Origin: Pseudomonas bohemica
Lineage (GTDB): Bacteria > Pseudomonadota > Gammaproteobacteria > Pseudomonadales > Pseudomonadaceae
NCBI RefSeq assembly: GCF_002934685.1
Contig: NZ_NKHL01000100.1
Location: 1,411-65,410 of the forward strand
DNA: 64,000 nt
Direction of reading: 5' to 3'
Positions 51,940 through 60,756 of this stretch are shown piece by piece. Each line of letters starts with the position of its first letter. Positions within the stretch are counted from its first letter, which is position 1. The translations under genes were made by a program, and so were the position numbers. Under the pieces are notes generated by a model. The model did no database searches, was not told where the DNA came from, and was given only the letters and a program-made list of their open reading frames with translations.

Positions 51940-52524
51940 ATGCTGGAATCCCTGTTGGTCCCAACCGCGGTCGTCGCCCTGGCCGAAATCGGTGACAAGA
52001 CCCAACTCCTCGCGCTCATTCTCGCTGCTCGCTTTCGCAAGCCCTGGCCGATCATCGCCGGTATTGTCGCCGCGACCCTGGCCAACCACGCTGCCGCCGG
52101 CGCGGTGGGTGCCTGGTTCAGCAGTTTTCTCTCCGACGCCATGCTGCACTGGATTCTGGCCGCGAGCTTCACCGCCACCGCCTTGTGGACACTAGTGCCG
52201 GACAAGATGGATGACGATGAAGCGAACACCGGACGCAAATTCGGCCCGTTCATGACCACGCTGATCGCGTTCTTCCTCGCGGAAATCGGCGACAAGACAC
52301 AGATCGCCACGGTGATGCTCGCGGCGCAGTATTCCTATCTGTGGCTGGTGATTTTGGGCACGACGCTGGGCATGCTGCTGGCCAACGTCCCGGTGGTGCT
52401 GGCGGGTAATTTTGCGGCGGAAAAACTGCCTTTGACGCTGATCCGTCGCTTGGCGGCGGGCGCGTTCTTCATCCTGGCGGTCGTCGCGGTGTACAAGGCG
52501 ATGCAGGTGAGCGGCTGGGTTTGA
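51940..52524 (+). CDS. UPF0016/GDT1-family manganese exporter
   Basis: A 194-residue membrane protein made of two repeated halves, each with the cation-binding motif: ALAEIGDKTQLL near residue 12 and FLAEIGDKTQIA near residue 112. About six helices are seen. UPF0016 (TMEM165/GDT1/MneA) proteins export Mn2+, and the yybP-ykoY riboswitch upstream supports this. An acidic loop (PDKMDDDEANTG) separates the halves. The ATG at 51940 follows AGGA. Confidence 0.9.
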   Translation: MLESLLVPTAVVALAEIGDKTQLLALILAARFRKPWPIIAGIVAATLANHAAAGAVGAWFSSFLSDAMLHWILAASFTATALWTLVPDKMDDDEANTGRKFGPFMTTLIAFFLAEIGDKTQIATVMLAAQYSYLWLVILGTTLGMLLANVPVVLAGNFAAEKLPLTLIRRLAAGAFFILAVVAVYKAMQVSGWV

Positions 52525-52535
52525 CGCCACCGTTT

Positions 52536-52618
52536 TAGGAGCGCGCTCGCCCGCGATGCACTTTGTCTGTCTGCATGCTGGCTGACACACCGCAATCGCG
52601 GGCAAGCGCGCTCCTACA
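52536..52618. repeat. REP pair, GTAGGAGCGCGCTTGCCCGCGA type
   Basis: TAGGAGCGCGCTCGCCCGCGA and the inverted TCGCGGGCAAGCGCGCTCCTAC face each other between convergent genes. Confidence 0.85.
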
Positions 52619-52653
52619 GGATCAGCACCAACCGATCGCGCTTAGCTACGACG

Positions 52654-53472
52654 TCAGCCCTTTGGCGCCTGTTCATACAACGGCATCACCTTCGGAATCG
52701 CCGCCTGCAAAGAGGCAATCCGGTTGGCCGAAGCCGGGTGGGTGCTCATGAACTCAGGCTGCGATGCTCCGGCCTGAGCCTGCATCTTCTGCCATAGAGT
52801 GATCGCCGCATTGGGGTTGTAACCAGCACGGGCCGACAACTCCAGGCCAAGCAGATCAGCCTCGTTCTCGTTGGCCCGACTGTTCGGCAAGGTCAGGCTG
52901 TAATTGACCACCGTATCGGCCAGCGCGAGGCTGTCCTTGCCCAGACCAAGCAAGGACCCGGCGCCTGTCTTGGCCATCTCGACGCCGTAGGCCTTGGACA
53001 TGGCTTCACGACCATGCTCGCGCAGGGCGTGGGCGATTTCGTGACCCATGACTGCTGCCAACTCGTCGTCGCTGAGCTGGAGCGTATCGATCAGGCCGCT
53101 ATAAACGATGATCTTGCCGCCGGGGCCGCAGTTGGCGTTCAGTTCGTCGCTCTTGATCAGATTCACTTCCCACTGCCACTGCGCGGCATCCGGGCGCAAC
53201 TTCGGCGCCTGGGCGATCAAGCGGTTGGCCACCGTCTGCACGCGTTTGGCTTCTGCACTGTCCTTATCGAGCACGCCCTTGGTCGTGGCCTCGGTGACGG
53301 TCTGCTGATAGGACTGTTCGTACATCTGATTGACCTGATCGGTCGACAACATGCTGAACATGTATTGCTTGCGTTCGACGCCCACCGAATCTCCGCTGGT
53401 GGTGTTGACGGACTGACAGCCCGCAACGAGCAAAGCTGCGCTCAAGGCACAAAGAACAAAGGTCCTGCGCAT
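52654..53472 (-). CDS. M48-family metalloprotease lipoprotein
   Basis: A 272-residue lipoprotein. The signal ends in the lipobox LLVAGCQS. The M48 zinc site is MGHEIAHALREHG, with the third ligand in ANENEADLLGLEL. It resembles LoiP/YcaL, periplasmic proteases attached to the outer membrane that process outer-membrane proteins. I chose the ATG at 53472 after GGGAG. It is not obviously in an operon. Confidence 0.87.
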   Translation of the reverse strand: MRRTFVLCALSAALLVAGCQSVNTTSGDSVGVERKQYMFSMLSTDQVNQMYEQSYQQTVTEATTKGVLDKDSAEAKRVQTVANRLIAQAPKLRPDAAQWQWEVNLIKSDELNANCGPGGKIIVYSGLIDTLQLSDDELAAVMGHEIAHALREHGREAMSKAYGVEMAKTGAGSLLGLGKDSLALADTVVNYSLTLPNSRANENEADLLGLELSARAGYNPNAAITLWQKMQAQAGASQPEFMSTHPASANRIASLQAAIPKVMPLYEQAPKG

Positions 53473-53560
53473 TTTGTATCTCCCTGGAAACAAGGCGCAC
53501 ATCCTAGGCCATGCGCATGCCAGATGGCAGCCGTTCGCCATATGCACCGTGGTCGCCCCT

Positions 53561-53692
53561 GTGGCAGCGAGCTTGCTCACGAAGAGGCCGGGTTTGACTC
53601 TGTGGGAGTGAGCTTGCTCACGAAGAAGCCAGTACATCCACATCAGATATAGGGTCTGGAAGGCCGTCTTGGTGAGCGAGCCCACTCCCACG
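53561..53692. repeat. REP cluster, GTGGGAGTGAGCTTGCTCACGAA type
   Basis: Three copies: GTGGCAGCGAGCTTGCTCACGAAG at 53561, GTGGGAGTGAGCTTGCTCACGAAG at about 53604, and an inverted GGTGAGCGAGCCCACTCCCAC at the end. The gap 53473-53731 shows nothing else. Confidence 0.85.
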
Positions 53693-53731
53693 GTTTGCAT
53701 GCGCTGACGATCGCGAGCATGCCTTATAACG

Positions 53732-54361
53732 CTAGAGTGGCGTCAGGCATTCCGGCGCATTGAGCTTGGGATCGTTCACCAGATTCGCCAGCGGACGCTC
53801 GCGCAACTGCATCTGCGGCGCGGCGAGCAGCGATTGCAGGGTCACCAACGAACTGTCGGGGTCGAGCCACGCGGCTTGCCCTTCGGCGTCGAGAATCAGC
53901 GGCCGGCGCTGGCTCATGGCCGGTTGTGTCACCACCGCCACACTGAGATAAGTGTGACCCTGCACCGGATAGGCTTCCCAGATCGCCGCAAAGTACAGCG
54001 CAGAACCCTCCCCCGGTGTCAGCCAGAACGGCCGCTTGCGCACCGTCCCACGCCACTCGTAGAACCCATTGGCCGGCAGCAGACACCGACGCTCACGAAA
54101 GGCCTGCCGAAACATCGGCTGCTCCGCCAGCGTTTCGGCACGCGCATGAGCCGGGGTGCGTGACATATCGGTCAACCACGGCGGGGTCAGCCCCCAGCGC
54201 GCTCTTGCCAGCTCCCGACTACCCTCCTCGCCCGGCATTCGGCGTAGCATCAGCACCGAATCAGCGGGGGAAATGTTCCATTGCGCCTGTTGGTCTGCGG
54301 GAAATCCCGGCAAGGCCGCGAAGGCGGGCGTCCAACGAAACAGCGCATAACGTCCACACAT
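53732..54361 (-). CDS. SRAP (YedK/HMCES)-family protein with altered active site
   Basis: A 209-residue SRAP protein, the family that crosslinks to abasic sites in single-stranded DNA through Cys2. Cys2 is present (MCGRYAL), as is the Glu in NGFYEW (E102). However, the Asn of the INAR-x-ET motif is His (H72 in PAHARAET) and the His of IHDRRPL is Ser (S150 in PAMSQRRPL). Compared with E. coli YedK, two of four active-site residues are therefore changed. It may bind DNA or crosslink differently. No LexA box is seen upstream. Confidence 0.8.
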   Translation of the reverse strand: MCGRYALFRWTPAFAALPGFPADQQAQWNISPADSVLMLRRMPGEEGSRELARARWGLTPPWLTDMSRTPAHARAETLAEQPMFRQAFRERRCLLPANGFYEWRGTVRKRPFWLTPGEGSALYFAAIWEAYPVQGHTYLSVAVVTQPAMSQRRPLILDAEGQAAWLDPDSSLVTLQSLLAAPQMQLRERPLANLVNDPKLNAPECLTPL

Positions 54362-54412
54362 GGGCTCAGGGCCACTCTTTTGAAAGGCGAATCAAGCGAC
54401 GCCGCACCGGTT

Positions 54413-54676
54413 TCAGCACAACAGCACATCGGGATAGCTGTCCGGCTCATCGCCCGACAACGGAAAGGCACCATTGTACCCAGTGATCAACTGCCGCGCC
54501 CGCTCGGCCTGATCGTCGTTCACCGCAAGCCCAAGCAGGCCGAACACCGGCAGCTCGCCGATCCCGCCCAGCAGATGGCGGCCGGTAATATGCGATTCAA
54601 TGCCTTCACTGGCGAGCATCAACTGCAACAGCTCGCCCTCCATCATGTTTTCCGGCTCATAGATTTTGCGCATCAT
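54413..54676 (-). CDS. DUF2007-family small protein
   Basis: An 87-residue protein with the DUF2007 core KIYEPENMMEGELLQLMLASEGIESHITG, usually a putative signal-transducing or metal-related domain of unknown role. The start ATG at 54676 overlaps the stop of the CPXCG gene (ATGA), so the two are coupled. The C-terminus ends in PDVLLC. Confidence 0.8.
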   Translation of the reverse strand: MMRKIYEPENMMEGELLQLMLASEGIESHITGRHLLGGIGELPVFGLLGLAVNDDQAERARQLITGYNGAFPLSGDEPDSYPDVLLC

Positions 54677-54867
54677 TCGTTCTCGGCACGGACTTCCAGA
54701 TCCCATTGTTCGCCATCGGTTTCAAGATGAAATTCGATCGGACGACAGCAAACAGCACAGTCTTCGATGAAATTATTGTCACCTTCCGAGAGATCCAGAA
54801 CCGTTTCCCCCGGCTCGCCGCAATAGGGGCACTCGTAAGGCGCTGCTGGTTGTATTTCGTGCATCAC
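54673..54867 (-). CDS. CPXCG cysteine-rich zinc-ribbon-like protein
   Basis: A 64-residue acidic protein with CPYCGEPGE near the N-terminus and CAVCCRP near residue 38, a pair of CxxC knuckles that should bind zinc. It belongs to the small CPXCG family of unknown function. It overlaps the DUF2007 gene by 4 bp. The start is ATG at 54867 or the next ATG one codon in. Confidence 0.83.
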   Translation of the reverse strand: MMHEIQPAAPYECPYCGEPGETVLDLSEGDNNFIEDCAVCCRPIEFHLETDGEQWDLEVRAENE

Positions 54868-54977
54868 AGTCTCCGAGAGCAGTTTTGCGTATAATCGCCG
54901 ACTTGTTTGCAGGCCGGGTTTGATTCTTCGAAACCAACTCGACCTACCATTACCCTAGCCGTTTCCAACAAGAGAGC

Positions 54978-56144
54978 ATGATGGGCGAATTCGATGCCAT
55001 CCGACCCTACGACGACACCGAAGTAAAAGCCGTACTCAATCGGCTGCTGGGTGACAAGGCGTTCCTCGCGATTCTCACGCATTTCCGTTTTCCGCGTCTG
55101 GCCGGCTCCCTGGGCTGGATCCTGCAGCCTGCCATCGCGCGCAAGCTGCGCCGTCAGTTCGCCGGTATCGATTCGGTAGCGGCCTTGCAGGACAAGGTCG
55201 AACATTACGTTGACCATACAATCGAACGCGCCACCGATGGTGTGACCTACACCGGCGTTGAGCAGTTCAAGTCCGGGGTGGCCTATCTGTTTCTGGCAAA
55301 CCATCGCGATATTGTGATGGACCCGGCATTCGTCAACTACGCGGTCTACCACGCAGGCCTGCCGACGCCGCGTATTGCCATCGGCGACAACCTGCTGCAG
55401 AAGCCTTTCGTCAGCGATTTGATGCGCCTGAACAAGAGTTTCATCGTGCATCGCTCCATCACCGGGCGCCGGGAAAAGATGGCGGCGTATCAGTTGCTGT
55501 CGGCCTACATCAACCATTCGATTCGCAATGACTGCCAGTCGATCTGGATCGCCCAGGCTGAAGGTCGCGCCAAAGACGGCGACGACCGCACTGAATCGGC
55601 GATCCTCAAGATGTTTCATATGAGCCGCAAGGACGAGCCGTTCGGCGAAGTCATTCAGTCGCTGAACCTCACGCCTGTATCGATCAGCTACGAATACGAC
55701 CCTTGCGATCACGCCAAGGCGCGCGAGCTGTACATCCGCGCCACTACCGGCGGCTACACCAAGGCTCCGGGCGAAGATGACGTCAGCATCGCCCTGGGCA
55801 TCACCGGCTACAAAGGCCGGGTGCACGTCAACTTTGCCCCGCCGATCACTGAAGTGTTTGAAGACACCAAGCAGTTGGCGATCGAAATGGACCGGCAGAT
55901 CCTTGGCGGCTATCGCCTGTTCCCCGTGCATTACCTGGCGTATGCGCAATGGGCCGATGCCGATCCAGGTTTGAACGTGCCAAGCGCCGCCGAAGTGTTT
56001 CCGGCCGACGAGCTGGAGCGCGCGCAGGAAGAATGGCAGCGACGACTCGATGGCTGCCCGCAAGAGCATCGTCCGTATCTGGTGCTGCAATACGCCACGC
56101 CGGTGCGCAATCAGTATCGGGTCAAGGCGGGGTTGGCGCTCTGA
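54978..56144 (+). CDS. Acyltransferase (PlsC/PlsB-like, 388 residues)
   Basis: A 388-residue soluble-looking acyltransferase. The catalytic motif reads LANHRDIVMDP, with five residues rather than four between His and the second Asp. AEGRAKDGDDRTES matches the glycerophosphate-binding motif, and LTPVSISYEYDPC follows it. It is larger than PlsC and smaller than PlsB, and probably transfers acyl chains to glycerophosphate-type acceptors. The ATG at 54978 follows AGAG. A terminator follows directly. Confidence 0.8.
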   Translation: MMGEFDAIRPYDDTEVKAVLNRLLGDKAFLAILTHFRFPRLAGSLGWILQPAIARKLRRQFAGIDSVAALQDKVEHYVDHTIERATDGVTYTGVEQFKSGVAYLFLANHRDIVMDPAFVNYAVYHAGLPTPRIAIGDNLLQKPFVSDLMRLNKSFIVHRSITGRREKMAAYQLLSAYINHSIRNDCQSIWIAQAEGRAKDGDDRTESAILKMFHMSRKDEPFGEVIQSLNLTPVSISYEYDPCDHAKARELYIRATTGGYTKAPGEDDVSIALGITGYKGRVHVNFAPPITEVFEDTKQLAIEMDRQILGGYRLFPVHYLAYAQWADADPGLNVPSAAEVFPADELERAQEEWQRRLDGCPQEHRPYLVLQYATPVRNQYRVKAGLAL

Positions 56145-56160
56145 TGACGGCAGCTTGAAG

Positions 56161-56187
56161 AACGGCGCTCAAAAAGCGCCGTTTTTG
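56161..56187 (+). terminator. Intrinsic terminator of the acyltransferase gene
   Basis: AACGGCGCT and AGCGCCGTT pair around CAAAA, followed by TTTGTTG. It starts 17 bp after the stop. Confidence 0.9.
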
Positions 56188-56275
56188 TTGCTTCACAGAT
56201 AACGCCCCGACGATGCAAAACCTGCAGGGGCCGCGTTTACATCGGAACACGGGCTCGCGCCGCAGATCCTCTGGA

Positions 56276-56545
56276 CTAGATCTTGGTACTCACCCACGAC
56301 AACATCAACGCAAACGCCAGGCACGCGGCCCCGATCCGGTAGCTGAATCGGATCATGCGCAGCGTGGGCACATCCATCATATGCATGGGCTCATCGATCG
56401 GCGCCTGTTCGGTGAGGTTGTTCAGGTGCGTGGTCTGGCGCTGCTCGTGGCTGCGAGTGGTGTGTAACAGCCAGATGCCGGGGCCCGCCGCCAGCAGCGC
56501 GAACAGATTGATGACCATCCTGGGGGAATGCTGGATGAGCGACAT
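56276..56545 (-). CDS. Small two-helix membrane protein
   Basis: An 89-residue protein with two hydrophobic segments, VINLFALLAAGPGIWLL at about 11-27 and YRIGAACLAFALMLSWV at about 69-85. A polar middle part (HTTRSHEQRQTTHLNN) lies between. The family is not recognised. The ATG at 56545 was chosen because the hydrophobic start follows directly. It diverges from the 56682 gene. Confidence 0.6.
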   Translation of the reverse strand: MSLIQHSPRMVINLFALLAAGPGIWLLHTTRSHEQRQTTHLNNLTEQAPIDEPMHMMDVPTLRMIRFSYRIGAACLAFALMLSWVSTKI

Positions 56546-56681
56546 GGGGCCTCGATGGCGCAAGATCAGGGGCGCCGCAGTTCGGTGGGGTCTACCGATT
56601 ACGGTATCGCCTGTCACCTTAACGTCACCTGAACCGGTCACTGTGTAGCGCCTCATCAGCCCCATCCAGACCGGAGTTTCC

Positions 56682-56885
56682 ATGCTGCATGCCCATAACC
56701 AGGACCGCCTTTACCTCATCGCCCCCAGCGATGAGCAACAAGCCTTGATCGATGGCCTGGCGTTCAACGTTCAGGATCGCCACTGGCTGGTCTATTGCGC
56801 CCTGGGCGGGCATCAACACCACGATTTGCCTGAGGTGGATCTGATGACGGGGGTCAGCATTCTGGATTTTTATCAGACGGCTTAA
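56682..56885 (+). CDS. Small hypothetical protein
   Basis: A 67-residue acidic, His-rich soluble protein (LHAHNQDRLYLIAPSDEQQALIDG; GGHQHHDLPEVDLM). No family is recognised. The ATG at 56682 follows GGAG at proper spacing, which supports translation. It ends before a hairpin at 56961-56984. Confidence 0.6.
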   Translation: MLHAHNQDRLYLIAPSDEQQALIDGLAFNVQDRHWLVYCALGGHQHHDLPEVDLMTGVSILDFYQTA

Positions 56886-56955
56886 GCATCTGCTGGATAT
56901 CTTTTGATCGACGCTCGGATCGAATACAGCCTGAGCCCAGGATCTACCGGGCATG

Positions 56956-56989
56956 AAAAACCCCGGCATCTCACAATACCGGGGCTTTT
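56956..56989. terminator. Bidirectional terminator between convergent genes
   Basis: CCCCGG (56961-56966) pairs with CCGGGG (56979-56984), with A5 on one side and T4 on the other. It serves the lipoprotein gene at 57008 and probably the 56682 gene. Confidence 0.82.
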
Positions 56990-57007
56990 CGAAACTGCCT
57001 TGAAGGC

Positions 57008-57589
57008 TTACTGGCCCAACAGTCGGCCGATGGTCTGATCCTGGAACAGACGGGTCAGCGCATCGCTGAGTACGTCGCCGATCAGCTTGGTGTTGGTTTC
57101 TTCGTTGGGCGCCATGCCGAAACGTTGATCAAGGGAAGCGGCATAGCGGCCGTTATAGCTGTGACCGTTATTCTGCACGTCTGCGCGGAATGTCGAGCTG
57201 ATGTTGGCCTCGGTTACGTACAAACCTTCCTTGGGGGACTGATATTTCAGCTCGGCCAGGGTCACTGTCAGTTGAGGGCCGTTGCCCCCTTGAACCGGGG
57301 TGAAGCCCAGCAGGCGCACGGCCGCCTCTGCCTGGGCCTGGAGCTGTGGAACAAGCTGCTGGCCATCGACGCTGATCGAACTGGTTTCAGGGTACAGGCC
57401 GCCACGCGTTCCGAGGGTCGGCGAAGGGCGACCGTCAACGACCCGCACCACCACTTGCTGACCGTGCCCTACTGGCGCCAGCTGGGCGTTCAGCTTGGGT
57501 TGCGGGTTAAGTGATTGCGGACTGTGGGCACATCCCACCAGCGTCAGACTGCCGACAGCAAGCAAACCGAACAAAACACGACGCAACAT
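57008..57589 (-). CDS. YajG-family lipoprotein
   Basis: A 193-residue lipoprotein. The signal ends in the lipobox LTLVGCAH. The body has VVVRVVDGRPSPTLGTRGGLYPE and a C-terminal SDALTRLFQDQTIGRLL, as in YajG-like proteins of unknown function. The start is the ATG at 57589, with GGAGAG six bases upstream; an ATG two codons earlier lacks spacing. Confidence 0.8.
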   Translation of the reverse strand: MLRRVLFGLLAVGSLTLVGCAHSPQSLNPQPKLNAQLAPVGHGQQVVVRVVDGRPSPTLGTRGGLYPETSSISVDGQQLVPQLQAQAEAAVRLLGFTPVQGGNGPQLTVTLAELKYQSPKEGLYVTEANISSTFRADVQNNGHSYNGRYAASLDQRFGMAPNEETNTKLIGDVLSDALTRLFQDQTIGRLLGQ

Positions 57590-57819
57590 GCTCATCTCTC
57601 CATGGGCCAAGGCACAAATTGTGCGGCAGTATAACGACCTCCTAAGGTCGCTCACTAGCGTAAAGATACGACATAGTGCCACCTTCGCGGTTCCCGCCCT
57701 GACAAGGCCCCAACGCCATCAAGCGTCATCACGACATCATCGCGCAACAGCAACGTCACAGCGATGTCATCGCCGCACGACATACTTTTCACAACTGCCC
57801 AAAACCCGGAGTGCTCGCC

Positions 57820-58053
57820 GTGGACTTTCTCTGGTTCCTGTTTTCGCCGCAACGCCGCCACCGCCACTACGCCCGCCTCGATCAGCACGGCATCTGCCTG
57901 TCGTTCAAGCACTGCCCCAACGCGCCGCAGGGCCATGAATGGGTCGAAATCAGCGAGCCCAACCTGAACTGGCTGCACAAGCCTCTCCCCGCCAGCGCCC
58001 GCGTCAGCCCCCGCCTACGTGCGATTACCGCCCGGCAATTGCTCAGCATCTGA
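57820..58053 (+). CDS. Small conserved-looking hypothetical protein
   Basis: A 77-residue basic protein starting VDFLWFLFSPQRRHRHYARLD and ending in RAITARQLLSI. No family is recognised. The GTG at 57820 lies eight bases after GGAG; no ATG is available. The long untranslated stretch before mqo begins after its stop. Confidence 0.55.
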   Translation: MDFLWFLFSPQRRHRHYARLDQHGICLSFKHCPNAPQGHEWVEISEPNLNWLHKPLPASARVSPRLRAITARQLLSI

Positions 58054-58783
58054 CCGAACGGCGAATAAAAGTCATTTTTTCTGGATCATTTCTGCGCGTT
58101 TCATCGCTATAATCGTCCCCCGATTATAAGGACGTCTCCTGATCGGGCCTCGCAGCACCGCTGATACCTGTTATCAGCTCCTCCGTATCGCCCACAGAGA
58201 GCCTTCCACACAGACATGTGCAGCCCGGTGTGCCGCCCTGCGAGCATGAAAGTGTCGATTGACTCGAACCTTTCGCGCCCACCATTGCCCACACTGAGTT
58301 CGAACCTGATCTGCCGGAGCTGCCATCGCGCAGCCCCTTTTTTGAGGTTCGCGTCTCCAAAAGAGCGTGAAAAAAACGGGTTTTCACAACTTCACAAGAG
58401 TGTGGCAAGCAAATGAATAGTTACGCGTTTGTAAATGCACCGTTAACGTCTGACCCAGCCCCCTTGCACAGGACCGAGCGCAGCGCAGCCTCCACAACCA
58501 GAGCCTGAGCCTGTCCACTACGGATTTGGTTGCATGATCGTGCGTGTTGACGATGGTCGAATGGCTGTCCAGGCCAAAAAATGAGTTCATGCTTTCCACA
58601 AAAGCATCAACCAGGCCCTCTCAAGGCGTGCGCTGAAATGCAAAAAATTGCGAAGAATCGGACATGACGCTCCCGGTCGGGTGGTACGAGGCACTGCGCG
58701 AAAACGCGCCGCCCGCCCCCGGCAACTGACCTCGGGAACCCATGCCGTCAATTTGGTGCTGCAGATTTTTTGGAGACGCGTTA
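58054..58783. other. Long non-coding region upstream of mqo
   Basis: About 730 bp without a convincing ORF. A perfect TATAAT hexamer at 58108-58113 is part of a palindrome TATAATCG-TCCCC-CGATTATA (58108-58128), which could be an operator over a -10 element or a hairpin at the start of a transcript. If this promoter drives mqo, the leader is over 600 nt. A small RNA or a structured leader is possible. No terminator is obvious within it. Confidence 0.45.
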
Positions 58784-60289
58784 ATGGCGCATAACGAAGC
58801 AGTCGACGTAGTACTGGTCGGGGCAGGCATCATGAGTGCCACCCTCGCAGTGCTGCTAAAGGAGCTCGACCCAAGCCTCACAGTCGAGGTTGTCGAGCTG
58901 ATGGATTCCGGTGCCGCGGAGAGTTCCAACCCCTGGAACAATGCCGGTACCGGCCACGCCGGCCTGTGCGAGCTGAACTACACGCCGGAAGCGGCCGATG
59001 GCTCGATCGACACCAAGAAAGCAATTCACATCAACACCCAGTTCGAAGTCTCGAAGCAGTTCTGGGCCTACCTGGCTCGCACGGGCACTTTCGGTTCTTC
59101 GCGCTCCTTCATCACGCCGGTCCCGCACCTGAGTTTCGTGCAGGGCGAAAAAGGCATGGCGTATCTGAAAAAACGCTACGAAGCGCTGCGCAAGCACCAT
59201 GCCTTCGCGTCGATGGAATACACCGAAGACAAAGCCAAACTGGCGGAGTGGATGCCGCTCATGATGCCGGGCCGCCCTGCCGATGAGCCGATCGCCGCGA
59301 CCCGTGTCATGCATGGCACCGACGTCAACTTCGGCAACCTCACCAATCAGTTGCTCAAGCACCTGGCCAGCGCACCTAATGCGCAGGTCAAGTACTGCAA
59401 GCGTGTCACCGGCCTGACCCGCAAGGGCGCTGGCTGGAGCGTGACCATCAAGGACGTCAACAGCGGCGGCACTCGCGAAATCGACGCCAAATTCGTATTC
59501 CTCGGCGCGGGCGGTGCGGCATTGCCGCTGCTGCAAATGTCCGGCATCGAAGAAGGCAAAGGCTTCGGCGGCTTCCCGGTGAGCGGCCAGTGGCTGCGCT
59601 GCGACAACCCTGAAGTGGTCAAGCACCACCAGGCCAAGGTCTACAGCCAGGCGGCCGTCGGCTCGCCACCGATGTCGGTTCCGCACCTGGACACCCGCGT
59701 CGTCGACGGCAAGACCTCGCTGCTGTTCGGGCCTTACGCCGGTTTCACCACCAAGTTCCTCAAGCACGGTTCGCTAATGGACCTGCCGCTGTCGATCCGC
59801 GCCGCCAACATCGCGCCAATGCTGGCCGTGGCTCGCGACAACATGGACCTGACCAAATACCTGATCAGCGAAGTGCGGCAGTCGATGGACCAACGTCTGG
59901 AAGCCCTGCGTCGTTTCTACCCGCAGGCCAAGGCCGAAGACTGGCGCCTGGAAGTGGCCGGTCAGCGCGTGCAGATCATCAAGAAAGACCCGAAGAAAGG
60001 CGGCGTCCTGCAATTCGGTACCGAACTGGTGTCGGCCAAGGACGGTTCCCTTGCAGCGCTGCTGGGGGCCTCTCCAGGTGCTTCGGTGACGGTTTCGATC
60101 ATGCTTGACCTGATCGAACGCTGCTTCCCCGAAAAAACCAAAACCGAATGGGCCGCCAAGCTCAATGAAATCTTCCCGGCTCGGGAAAAAGCCCTGGAAA
60201 CCGACGCGCAGTTGTATCAGCGTGTCAGCGCCCAGAGCGACGAGAGCCTGGACCTGGTTTCAAGCAGCCCGGCGGCAAGCTTTGCCTGA
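58784..60289 (+). CDS. mqo: Malate:quinone oxidoreductase
   Basis: A 501-residue FAD protein of the membrane-associated Mqo family that oxidises malate to oxaloacetate with quinone reduction, in the TCA cycle. The FAD motif is [17 protein letters not shown] near the N-terminus, and [17 protein letters not shown] and [16 protein letters not shown] are family hallmarks. I chose the ATG at 58784 after TTGGAG. Followed by an intrinsic terminator. Confidence 0.95.
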   Translation: MAHNEAVDVVLVGAGIMSATLAVLLKELDPSLTVEVVELMDSGAAESSNPWNNAGTGHAGLCELNYTPEAADGSIDTKKAIHINTQFEVSKQFWAYLARTGTFGSSRSFITPVPHLSFVQGEKGMAYLKKRYEALRKHHAFASMEYTEDKAKLAEWMPLMMPGRPADEPIAATRVMHGTDVNFGNLTNQLLKHLASAPNAQVKYCKRVTGLTRKGAGWSVTIKDVNSGGTREIDAKFVFLGAGGAALPLLQMSGIEEGKGFGGFPVSGQWLRCDNPEVVKHHQAKVYSQAAVGSPPMSVPHLDTRVVDGKTSLLFGPYAGFTTKFLKHGSLMDLPLSIRAANIAPMLAVARDNMDLTKYLISEVRQSMDQRLEALRRFYPQAKAEDWRLEVAGQRVQIIKKDPKKGGVLQFGTELVSAKDGSLAALLGASPGASVTVSIMLDLIERCFPEKTKTEWAAKLNEIFPAREKALETDAQLYQRVSAQSDESLDLVSSSPAASFA

Positions 60290-60322
60290 TTCAGAGATTT
60301 TTCTGAATGGGTGAAAAAACTG

Positions 60323-60349
60323 AAAGCCCCGCCCACGCAGCGGGGTTTC
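60323..60349 (+). terminator. Intrinsic terminator of mqo
   Basis: AAAGCCCCG and CGGGGTTT pair around an 8-nt to 9-nt loop, 34 bp after the stop. The T-run is short. Confidence 0.7.
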
Positions 60350-60400
60350 CAGTCTTTGCGCCTTATCAAGGCGATAGGAATAGCCAAAACAGGCCGGTAA

Positions 60401-60688
60401 TCAGCCTCGTGCTTTGTCGATCAACTCGATATATTCCTCAGCGTTGCGCTGATCCTTGATCAGAGCGACGAAGTCATTGCCCTGTTCATCCTTGCCATCC
60501 AGGTCGTAGCCTGCTTCCTTGAAGAACCGCAAAAAACGCTCGAAGTCGCCAACGCGCAGGCCGCGATAGGCCTTGATCAGTTTGTGCAGCGACGGCGAAG
60601 TCGCATCGACCGGCTCGAAATCCAGGAACAGTTTGATCTGGGCATCGCCGATTTCATCGCCAATCACCTGCTTCTTATCTTTACGCAT
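60401..60688 (-). CDS. PA4642-like small acidic protein
   Basis: A 95-residue soluble protein (MRKDKKQVIGDEIGDAQIK; FERFLRFFKEAGYDLDGKDEQG). It resembles a small conserved protein of Pseudomonas encoded beside mqoB in P. aeruginosa (recalled as PA4642). The function is unknown. The ATG at 60688 follows GGAG. Confidence 0.78.
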   Translation of the reverse strand: MRKDKKQVIGDEIGDAQIKLFLDFEPVDATSPSLHKLIKAYRGLRVGDFERFLRFFKEAGYDLDGKDEQGNDFVALIKDQRNAEEYIELIDKARG

Positions 60689-60756
60689 TGCGGACTCCAA
60701 CTGACTTTGCGGGACATTTCACGGGCGGGCAGTTTACCCCTCGCCCGGCCACGGGC

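Noticed and set aside
58216..58416. Short ORFs in the mqo upstream region
   Set aside because: No ribosome site, unusual composition and no protein-like motif; treated as non-coding.
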